A DNA stretch of 64,000 nt, from contig NZ_FRBF01000014.1 of NCBI RefSeq assembly GCF_900142545.1, positions 1 through 64,000 of the forward strand, given 5' to 3'. Under the pieces are notes generated by a model. That model was given only the letters and a program-made list of their open reading frames with translations, had not been told where the DNA came from and searched no databases. Positions within the stretch are counted from its first letter, which is position 1. Each line of letters starts with the position of its first letter. Source of the DNA: Fibrobacter sp. UWT2. GTDB lineage: Bacteria; Fibrobacterota; Fibrobacteria; Fibrobacterales; Fibrobacteraceae. This document shows, one piece after another, positions 57,791 to 64,000 of this stretch. Position numbers and translations under genes: made by a program.

Positions 57791-59113
57791 TTATTTCAAG
57801 ATTTGCCACCGTCCATTTTTTCGAGCTCCTACGCGGGCAATACACGATTTTTCCCGTAGAGCTTTCAAAGTCCTATTAATCGTCGGTTCGGAATAACCCG
57901 TTTCATGCATAAGTAAGGGAACTGTAATGGAAGGATTCCGCTTTATTTCTGCGTAAATCAGCGATTCCGTTTCCGTAAGTTTTATCCTATCGTTTATCCT
58001 ATCATTTATCCTATCATTTATCCTATCACCCAACCGCCGCAATCCTTCAAAATAGAACGAAGTCCGCATGAAATGATCCGTAAACGAGAACGCCTTTTCA
58101 TCATAGGAACGCAGAATACGCCGCATGCCGCTCCCGAGCTGTTCGACCATATCCAAGTCATGGAAAATACGCATAAGTTCGCGATTGCGCGGCATAGAAC
58201 AGCAGTTGAAGAAATCTTCTTTTGAAAGGCCTTCCACCAACCCGCCGTAGTTTGTTATTTCCATCCTGTCAGAAAAAATCTCAAACAGGGGCGGGACCTC
58301 TTTCGTGTAATCATTGTGAACGACAGCGTTGATTACCGCCTCGCGCAAGGCAACCGGGTCGACCAGCGGCTTTTCGATACGTTCCATAGGTGTAATTTGA
58401 GCATGCGTAATGTTCGCCACCTGCAATCGCATGAGCACTGATTTTACAGCCTTAATAACGCTACAATAGCCGAATTCCTCATTTTCAATAAGGTCATATT
58501 TGTCCGTGCCTTTGTACCGCGCCACCTTTATGGATACTCCGTTTTCATCAGCAAGGAGATAAGCATTGTAATTGTATTTTCCGTCGGGAGTAAGCAACTC
58601 CAGCGTCTTGGCAAACTGACTGTTCAAGGGCTTTTTGCTCTCTTCGTAGTAGATTTTTAACTGACTAAATGTCAAGTCTTGCCGCGGAGCCGGAATCTTG
58701 GCAAGAGAAATCTTTGCGCGAGAAGCAAAAGTTTCTAGGATTATCTTTTCGCTCATTCCATGGACTGAACTTCCCACACGCACAAAGCAACCTTCGGGCG
58801 TCATACCCGCCTTTTTTAGATAATACGGTTTTTCCGGGCCACCCGAAATCGCCACATGAACGATATTTTTGTTGTCTTTTTCCTCCGTCACGACTTCAAA
58901 GAGTCCGATAGCATTCGGCTTGATATTGTTCAAGATCCTATCCGCTACTTGACGCTGCACATGGTCTATGTCCTTTACTCCATATACAGAGCCATCGTCA
59001 TTGACTCCAATATAGATGTGTCCGCCTGTAGAATTCAGAAAAGCAATTACAGATCGCTCAAAAGTTTCGGACAGTTCTCGCTTGTATTCAACAAGATGAT
59101 TTTCGCTGTTCAT
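57791..59113 (-). CDS. AlbA_2/Schlafen-like protein with a tandem-repeat linker
   Basis: A 440-residue protein. The AlbA_2 domain is at the N-terminus (VEYKRELSETFERSVIAFLN, STGGHIYIGVNDDGSVYG, CFVRVGSSVHGMSE). HATPase-like residues follow (ALREAVINAVVHNDYT, MEITNYGGLVEGLSKEDFFN, EQLGSGMRRILRSYD). A linker with DRINDRINDRINDRIK joins a winged helix (ITVPLLMHETGYSEPTINRT). GGAGG lies 4 nt before the ATG and can pair with an upstream CGCCTC. It carries leader copy 3. It lies upstream of hsdR on the same strand, with 86 bp between them. Confidence 0.87.
   Translation of the reverse strand: MNSENHLVEYKRELSETFERSVIAFLNSTGGHIYIGVNDDGSVYGVKDIDHVQRQVADRILNNIKPNAIGLFEVVTEEKDNKNIVHVAISGGPEKPYYLKKAGMTPEGCFVRVGSSVHGMSEKIILETFASRAKISLAKIPAPRQDLTFSQLKIYYEESKKPLNSQFAKTLELLTPDGKYNYNAYLLADENGVSIKVARYKGTDKYDLIENEEFGYCSVIKAVKSVLMRLQVANITHAQITPMERIEKPLVDPVALREAVINAVVHNDYTKEVPPLFEIFSDRMEITNYGGLVEGLSKEDFFNCCSMPRNRELMRIFHDLDMVEQLGSGMRRILRSYDEKAFSFTDHFMRTSFYFEGLRRLGDRINDRINDRINDRIKLTETESLIYAEIKRNPSITVPLLMHETGYSEPTINRTLKALREKSCIARVGARKNGRWQILK
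57981..58028. repeat. 12-bp tandem repeat in the AlbA_2 gene
   Basis: Four units of ATCCTATC(A/G)TTT-type sequence in frame, encoding (DRIN)n. Gain or loss of a 12-bp unit would change linker length by four residues without a frameshift. Confidence 0.88.
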
Positions 59114-59114
59114 T

Positions 59115-59260
59115 GCGCCTCCATTGGGTAGTTGAGGCGTCCCTTTATTCCGGAAACCCAGAATAAAAAAAGACGCGGTTCTCCATTTGACAGAGAACCA
59201 CGTGCAGCTTTAATGTACCTAATATCTAAAAGGCTGGCAAGGGACCTAAGGAAATTTTAC
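59115..59260 (-). promoter_or_regulatory. Structured 5' leader of the AlbA_2 gene (leader family, copy 3)
   Basis: Minus strand: upstream block TTGTAAAATTTCCTTAGGTCCC; -35 TTGCCA (59240-59235); 17 nt; -10 TACATT (59217-59212); hairpin with arms ACGTGGTTCTC (59203-59193) and GAGAACCGCGT (59183-59173) around a nine-base loop, then CTTTTTTTA; CGCCTC (59139-59134), which can pair with GAGGCG of the ribosome site (59120-59115). Promoter, spacing, loop length and U tract match copies 1 and 2, but the stem sequence is different and fully compensated. Confidence 0.75.
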
Positions 59261-59288
59261 AATCAGGAAAGGACAAAATATTGTTCTC

Positions 59289-59310
59289 TATTTATTAGAA
59301 AACCTCCTTA
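59289..59310 (-). terminator. Terminator-like hairpin after the 125-residue gene
   Basis: AAACCTCC and GGAGGTTT arms around a six-base loop with TTTC behind it on the minus strand, about 40 bp past the stop of the gene at 59352. Confidence 0.55.
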
Positions 59311-59351
59311 CTAGGAGGTTTGTAGATATTACTTCCTATACTTACAACTAA

Positions 59352-59729
59352 TTAAACCTTATCGCCAGAAAGCCTTTTATAGCTCCCCGCAAAAGTAAAT
59401 CCGATATAACCTAAGTGAGCCTCCACAACAATTTCAAAAACACTCGCAGTCCCGTTTATACTACTAAAATTCGAGTTCAAATACGAAACTATTTCAGGTT
59501 CTGTCATATTGTCATCTGCATATAGATTGTATGCATGTGTTTTTCCAGTTTTGAGTGCTACATCCAAGTGCACGCATTTTCGTGATTGCGTCGAGTCCCC
59601 TGCACAAGGACAAGTTGTTTGATTAACACTGTAAGAAGATATATCCGTTCCGTGAGCCTGCATTTTAGATCTCCATTCTAATACAATTGAACTATATTTT
59701 TCGAGCTGTATATTGTTTAGACGTTCCAT
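59352..59729 (-). CDS. Hypothetical protein
   Basis: A 125-residue protein with a Cys-containing segment (TTCPCAGDSTQSRKCVHLD) and a C-terminal strand-rich part (HLGYIGFTFAGSYKRLSGDK). No family recognised. Its start overlaps the end of the preceding gene by 38 bp, so the two are translationally coupled. It might be part of the cassette that begins upstream at 63-64 kb, but the 163-bp gap at 59998-60160 argues for a separate unit. Confidence 0.55.
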   Translation of the reverse strand: MERLNNIQLEKYSSIVLEWRSKMQAHGTDISSYSVNQTTCPCAGDSTQSRKCVHLDVALKTGKTHAYNLYADDNMTEPEIVSYLNSNFSSINGTASVFEIVVEAHLGYIGFTFAGSYKRLSGDKV

Positions 59730-59997
59730 CAGGATATCTTACAAACAGATAATCCCTCTGCATATACTCTTCAATTTCAATATCAGCATTATCGTCACGT
59801 ACTTTAGACAAGCCAGAGTATAAATCTCTTTGAATCAACGACAAATCGGGTTCTCTTTCATCACTGCAAACTCTATATTTTAAACAGTTATCTTCTGTTT
59901 CTATCGTTAAATGTATGACTTCAAAATCTTCTCTCTCTTTAACGATGCGCACATCAAAACTGATTATTTCGCAGGGATTAAAAATTAAACGACCCAT
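59692..59997 (-). CDS. Small hypothetical protein
   Basis: A 101-residue protein starting MGRLIFNPCEIISFDVRIVK, mixed strands and helices, acidic middle (KVRDDNADIEIEEYMQRDYL). GGAG seven bases before the ATG at 59997 supports this start. It overlaps the next gene. Function unknown. The upstream AT-rich region (59998-60160) holds the palindrome TTTCAAAAAAGCTTATTTGAAA-like sequence and probably the promoter. Confidence 0.55.
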   Translation of the reverse strand: MGRLIFNPCEIISFDVRIVKEREDFEVIHLTIETEDNCLKYRVCSDEREPDLSLIQRDLYSGLSKVRDDNADIEIEEYMQRDYLFVRYPDGTSKQYTARKI

Positions 59998-60160
59998 TTT
60001 TTCTCCGTTGTTAAAACATTTTTGCATAAACTAAATTATTTTCAAAAAAACCGCAATAATTAGAATCATACTTTTTTGCTACAAATTAAAAAAGTTGTTT
60101 CAAATAAGCTTTTTTGAAATAACCATATCATTTGTTGTAATACATTTTATAAATCCGTAA

Positions 60161-61624
60161 TCATTTCTTTGTATTATTCGCGGCAGGCAATTTGAATTCA
60201 TGTTTAACAAGAATTTCCTTTATATCCTCTTCTGTAACACAGATATTTTTGCCTATTAAATCTTTTATTAATGTCGTTTTTTTCCCAACACGATGCAATA
60301 AATATTCTATGGAATTTAAGATAGATGATTCAAATTCTTCAGCAGCATCAACATCATCCCATAGATTGGGCATTGGATATCCATACAAATTTGAAGAAAG
60401 TTTACTCTTCAATTTTTTGCATGCTTCCTTTTCCAATTCACTGTACGTTGCATTATCATACGGAATGCAAAATTTTTTCCTCAGTTTTTTAAACCATTTT
60501 TGCCAAGAAGTTTGCAACCGATCAATTATCTTTTTATCAGAAGGGTTTAAGAACTTTTTATCAACGGGCTTCACTTTTTCAATTATCGCGTTTTTAAAAG
60601 CTTCAAATCCTTTTTCAATTTGAATAGTTTTATTTAGAGAGTTGATTGAATTGTCTAATTTCGCTTCCTTACTCTTTTTTGACTGTTCACATGACTTCAT
60701 TATTGTTTCATAATATTCCCGCGGGACCCAAAAACCATAAGAGGATTCCAAAGAATAGCTTTTTATTTTTGATCGTTCCTGCTTTGTCAGACGCTGTTCA
60801 AGTTCTTCATTTTCGCCTAATATCTTTTTTATTGATATGGAATTTTCTTTTAAATCTTTCAAATAGATATTCAGTAAATCTGCATTTTCATCGTTATTAT
60901 CATTTTTCTTTGAAAGCCTTTTCAAAAAATCTTTTGGAAAGTTTAATTGAAAAACAAAAGGATCAACTTCGTTTACTCTCTTGAAAAGGTAACCATCAAG
61001 CAATCTATTTCGCAATGTTCTGTACTTGCTATCAAATTTATGCGGAATTCGAATTGATACACGTTCCAAGTTCTGAATATATTGCAACATTGGAGCAATA
61101 ATAGCTGGACGATACTCTCGCGTTTTCTTCCTTTTTCGGCGATGTCGCGGTCGTTCTATTTTGGGCTTATAATAATTTTCAACAAGTGCAATTTCCTCAT
61201 TATCATCAAATGCTCGTTTAGTAAAATTAATCGAGCCAACAACAACTCTTATATTTGTAAGAGATTCGGAATAAATCATTTTTGAGTGGAATAAGCCATC
61301 ACAAGAAACAAGATATATTCCGCTATTTTTCGAAAACGATTTTTCTATTCGGTGAGCTAAATCGTCTAAATCTTCTTTCACCAGACGATATTTACTCGCG
61401 CCCCTATCTAAATAAAGCTGCACTAATGTTTTTTTCGATGTTTTCTTGCCCAATATGTTTAGTAAATTTTCAATCCAATCTACATCTGTATAAGCCGAAA
61501 CAATCAAGCACTTATTCAACTGATTATCGGCTAGAATTTTCTCTATGGACGGCATGTCAATTACGCCGCATCCATCCTCAACATGAATCTTTTTTGTAGA
61601 TGCAAATTCTAATGTAGATGACAT
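60161..61624 (-). CDS. PLD-like (HKD-type) nuclease-domain protein
   Basis: A 487-residue protein. The first 150 residues resemble a phospholipase D-like nuclease domain: LNKCLIVSAYTDVDWIENLL, LFHSKMIYSE (HxK) and RVVVGSINFTKRAFDDNEEI (GSxNxT...NxE), as in restriction nucleases of the BfiI/NgoFVII type. A basic linker follows (RPRHRRKRKKTREYRP) and then a long, charged helical region to the end. One HKD half-site suggests a dimer. GTG at 61630 is possible, but the ATG at 61624 is better spaced from AAGGTGG. It lies 14 bp after the UPF0489 gene. Confidence 0.72.
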   Translation of the reverse strand: MSSTLEFASTKKIHVEDGCGVIDMPSIEKILADNQLNKCLIVSAYTDVDWIENLLNILGKKTSKKTLVQLYLDRGASKYRLVKEDLDDLAHRIEKSFSKNSGIYLVSCDGLFHSKMIYSESLTNIRVVVGSINFTKRAFDDNEEIALVENYYKPKIERPRHRRKRKKTREYRPAIIAPMLQYIQNLERVSIRIPHKFDSKYRTLRNRLLDGYLFKRVNEVDPFVFQLNFPKDFLKRLSKKNDNNDENADLLNIYLKDLKENSISIKKILGENEELEQRLTKQERSKIKSYSLESSYGFWVPREYYETIMKSCEQSKKSKEAKLDNSINSLNKTIQIEKGFEAFKNAIIEKVKPVDKKFLNPSDKKIIDRLQTSWQKWFKKLRKKFCIPYDNATYSELEKEACKKLKSKLSSNLYGYPMPNLWDDVDAAEEFESSILNSIEYLLHRVGKKTTLIKDLIGKNICVTEEDIKEILVKHEFKLPAANNTKK

Positions 61625-61638
61625 ATTCACCCCACCTT

Positions 61639-62349
61639 TTATTTATAAAACGGAGCGAGGCATTTCCAAAGGTTCATATCTATATCCAAATCTCTTTCAA
61701 TTAATTTCATTTCCCGAACAAGTCCATTTAGAATTTTTTCTCCATAGCAACATGTTGGCGAAAAAGCAATCGTCACAACAATTTTTGACTGGTACTGTCG
61801 CAAGCATTTTTTAACCCTCCATAATACGAGGCTCATCTTATCAAGCCACTTATTCAAAGGGTTTTTATTTGGGGTAAAAAAAGCATCAATATCTAAATTA
61901 ATTATTAAAAATTCGTCAGGATTAACAACCAAGTTGTCTAAGTATTTTATAATAGTTTTCCATTTTCGAACAGATTTATTATCACTGCTAAAATCTTTAA
62001 TTTCAAGGTTTAGATGTTTTTGTTTGAAATAGTCAATATAATTATCCCATAAAAATAACTTGAAATTACCGAGACTATTTTGCTGATCTTGATATTCATC
62101 TATACTCATATTTCCTACAGGTTTAATATTTGGCGGAATATTTAAACAAGCATTCCCATCCCAATGGCGATCAATATGAATTACGCGGATTTTGGAATAA
62201 GTCCCCTTTGCATACTCCTGTTCCCAGCACCACAATGCTAACCTGTGATTATCCATAACATATATGGGAAGATTATCATCCTTCCATAAAAAAATTTCTT
62301 CATACGCATCATAATTAATGCGCGGAGTACTTCTTTGGTATATATACAT
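61639..62349 (-). CDS. UPF0489 family protein
   Basis: A 236-residue protein matching UPF0489 (C5orf22-like): PIYVMDNHRLALWCWEQEYA, IRVIHIDRHWDGN (IHxDRHxD, arginase-like metal site) and LIINLDIDAFF with VVTIAFSPTCCYGE near the end. The family has an arginase/deacetylase-like fold with unknown substrate; metal-binding Asp and His are present. GGAG eight bases before the ATG. It lies 17 bp after the DUF3800 gene and 14 bp before the PLD-like gene. Confidence 0.78.
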   Translation of the reverse strand: MYIYQRSTPRINYDAYEEIFLWKDDNLPIYVMDNHRLALWCWEQEYAKGTYSKIRVIHIDRHWDGNACLNIPPNIKPVGNMSIDEYQDQQNSLGNFKLFLWDNYIDYFKQKHLNLEIKDFSSDNKSVRKWKTIIKYLDNLVVNPDEFLIINLDIDAFFTPNKNPLNKWLDKMSLVLWRVKKCLRQYQSKIVVTIAFSPTCCYGEKILNGLVREMKLIERDLDIDMNLWKCLAPFYK

Positions 62350-62366
62350 CTTTTTCTCCTATTGTT

Positions 62367-63524
62367 TTATTTTTCTTCCATCAGTTTTGCAAGAGACTGA
62401 TATTCTGCTCTTTCAAAAAGATTGACTTTACCATTTGTTCCCATTTTAATCACATCATTACAGCGTTTCAGCCTAGATAACATTGGCATAATAATATTTT
62501 TTCCATGATCTACAAAATCAAATAATTCGTTTTCATTGGCAGGAATTTTATAGCCACCGACACTACTCGCTATAATCACATCCTCATCTCTCAATTTCGC
62601 AATAATCTTATTGCGAAAAGCCTGCAAACTCATTTTTTCAAATCCAAGATAAACTAACTGAGAAATGAGTTCATTAGTTGGTATATATTTTCTTGGCGAT
62701 CGATTCATAAAACGGAATAGCAAATACTTCAATACAGCTAACTGCATTTTTACTTCGTCCGTTACATCTTTCTTATGAATTTCACAAAAATACTTAGCCT
62801 TGCGAAAACAAATATCAGCAATTAAGGGGTTGTATTCAGGATTTACATCGGCATGTTCCGCATTAAATGATTCGAAAGTTTCAGGAAATTCTCTAATCCT
62901 TAAAATTTTTTCATCAAAAACCGCTTTGTAATTTGATCCATCCGCATACAACTTTTTGTATTCGTCATAACAAAAAGCAAGCGAGCCGCTTACTATGTCG
63001 GCAACCTGAATAATCACAGAATGCTTGCTATTTTCAAAGCGAAATAAACTTTTATCAAAGAAAGACAAGGGTATTTCCTTGCTCCTTACATATTTCGCAA
63101 AGGATTCCATATAATCATTATCGCCCATTTCATCAGCGACAATAACAAGATTACTAAAAGTAATCCTCAACTCTTTATAAACCAAATTGTTTATAAATTT
63201 GTAGAAAGAAGGTTTATAATGAAGACCTGAATTTTCTGCAATTTTCCGTTTATCACAAACTACGGCAAATATTTTAAATGGCAATTTAAGCAATTTTTGG
63301 ATAATAAGATTACGCCGTTGGTGATCTTTTGATATATTACTTGACTTCATCTCTCCTGTTTGGAAATAATACTTTCTTATTTCTTCAACACCAGCAGAAA
63401 CCTTCCCCAAATCACATTCATCAACAATAATTGCGGAAACGATAAAATGAGTTGAACTAGATTCACTCTCAAAATTGAATCCATATTGTCCGAACTCATC
63501 TACGAACGCAAATTTTGTAGACAT
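62367..63524 (-). CDS. DUF3800 protein
   Basis: A 385-residue protein. The N-terminal half matches DUF3800 (RNase H-like fold): KFAFVDEFGQYGFNFESESS, HFIVSAIIVDE, GEMKSSNISKDHQRRNLIIQ, FAVVCDKRK, VIVADEMGDNDYMESFA and VIIQVADIVSGSLAFCYDEY. The Asp and Glu positions suit two-metal nuclease chemistry. The C-terminal 130 residues look like a winged helix (NELISQLVYLGFEKMSLQAF). DUF3800 proteins recur in defence islands. GGAA before the ATG. Second gene of the cassette. Confidence 0.8.
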   Translation of the reverse strand: MSTKFAFVDEFGQYGFNFESESSSTHFIVSAIIVDECDLGKVSAGVEEIRKYYFQTGEMKSSNISKDHQRRNLIIQKLLKLPFKIFAVVCDKRKIAENSGLHYKPSFYKFINNLVYKELRITFSNLVIVADEMGDNDYMESFAKYVRSKEIPLSFFDKSLFRFENSKHSVIIQVADIVSGSLAFCYDEYKKLYADGSNYKAVFDEKILRIREFPETFESFNAEHADVNPEYNPLIADICFRKAKYFCEIHKKDVTDEVKMQLAVLKYLLFRFMNRSPRKYIPTNELISQLVYLGFEKMSLQAFRNKIIAKLRDEDVIIASSVGGYKIPANENELFDFVDHGKNIIMPMLSRLKRCNDVIKMGTNGKVNLFERAEYQSLAKLMEEK

Positions 63525-63581
63525 TTCCTATGCACCCATTTCGAAGAAAAAGTTTGATCTGTTTTTTATCAGCCCAATCTT

Positions 63582-64000
63582 TCACTTCTTATATATCGTA
63601 TACTCAATACCGGCCTTTTTATACAAAGCCATCCAATCATCTTCATTGGATGGATCCCTTGCGTTTTTCAAATCGTTGTTATTCTCAGACCTTGTAACAA
63701 TCATATAAATTGATCTATCCAGCAAAATATCTTCTATCTGCTCAATAGAAAGATTTTCCTTTTGCAATTTGGAAAGAATAAATTTTGCAGTCTCTGTAAC
63801 TCTGTAAAGATGATCCCAAGTTGTACTTTCTTCACCCTTGCTTGCTCTTTTTGAAATACCAATGATAAAGGCTTTTATTTTAGGTTGCCCATGCGTTATA
63901 ACCCCCGCACCCCACAAAGGCAACAAATTGGGTTTACTTTCATCATAAAGTTTAGCTGTAGCCTCCAGCATTTGTGCTGCCAGCCTTAGCTTTTCTTTTT
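63582..64000 (-). CDS. Unknown protein, partial at the window edge
   Basis: The C-terminal 138 or so residues of a protein whose frame stays open to the edge (KEKLRLAAQMLEATAKLYDE precedes the internal Met). It contains PLWGAGVITHGQPKIKAFII and LSIEQIEDILLDRSIYMIVT, with no family I recognise. It is the first seen gene of the tight cassette DUF3800-UPF0489-PLD, 57 bp upstream of DUF3800. Its true start lies outside the window. Confidence 0.6.
   Translation of the reverse strand, partial: KEKLRLAAQMLEATAKLYDESKPNLLPLWGAGVITHGQPKIKAFIIGISKRASKGEESTTWDHLYRVTETAKFILSKLQKENLSIEQIEDILLDRSIYMIVTRSENNNDLKNARDPSNEDDWMALYKKAGIEYTIYKK

Overview
The window looks like a chromosomal segment of a Fibrobacter-type bacterium (phylum Fibrobacterota). 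Evidence: a secreted protein with the Fibrobacter 'major paralogous' domain and its C-terminal RCIKD ending (23903-24559); serine-rich lipoprotein linkers; plant-polymer enzymes with CBM6-like and repeated C-terminal tail modules; and moderately GC-rich housekeeping genes beside AT-rich accessory islands. Promoters read well as sigma70-like (TTGACA or TTGCCA, 16-18 nt, TATATT or TACATT). Several genes start only about 10 nt after the -10 box, so leaderless transcripts are likely. No rRNA, tRNA, CRISPR array or transposase was found.

Layout. (1) 1-5.1 kb: housekeeping genes on the minus strand: M48 protease with LemA, YggS, Lon. (2) 5.3-25.9 kb: an accessory island. It holds two DUF1016 (YhcG-like) nucleases, an ORF6N protein and an ORF6N remnant, a large SF1 helicase, an HEPN-like protein with a G10 tract, a LlaJI/McrC-type nuclease next to a decapitated McrB, a decapitated DUF1998 helicase with a 918-residue partner, a retropepsin-like protein, a sigma-like factor, several small genes, the FISUMP protein and a mobile-mystery A/B (XRE + Fic) pair. 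(3) 26.1-46.2 kb: core and carbohydrate genes: Gpx with an OhrR-type regulator, a Nudix hydrolase, a Cthe_2159-like beta-helix lipoprotein, a CE1-type esterase, secreted proteins, a GH + CBM6 enzyme, RsmA, an outer-membrane barrel, Tmk, SecA, LMW-PTP, a DNA glycosylase and a PL14-like lyase. (4) 46.2-64 kb: a second accessory island. It holds two AlbA_2/Schlafen-like proteins, two DUF262 (GmrSD-like) proteins, a GIY-YIG protein, a solitary HsdR, and a tight cassette of PLD-like, UPF0489, DUF3800 and an unknown protein that runs off the window.

The most unusual signal is regulatory. Three unrelated accessory genes (DUF1016, ORF6N, AlbA_2) share one 5' leader design: the same promoter (TTGCYA-17-TACATT), then at once a terminator-like hairpin with a U tract, then a CGCCTC element that can pair with the GGAGGC Shine-Dalgarno. 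The AlbA_2 copy has a different hairpin stem that is fully compensated, so the structure rather than the sequence is kept. DUF1016 and ORF6N genes also carry short, perfect or near-perfect palindromes inside their reading frames at equivalent places, with different palindrome sequences in different genes. A separate four-way-junction RNA with a consensus promoter lies upstream of the other AlbA_2 gene.

All family names come from reading motifs by eye; no database search was possible.
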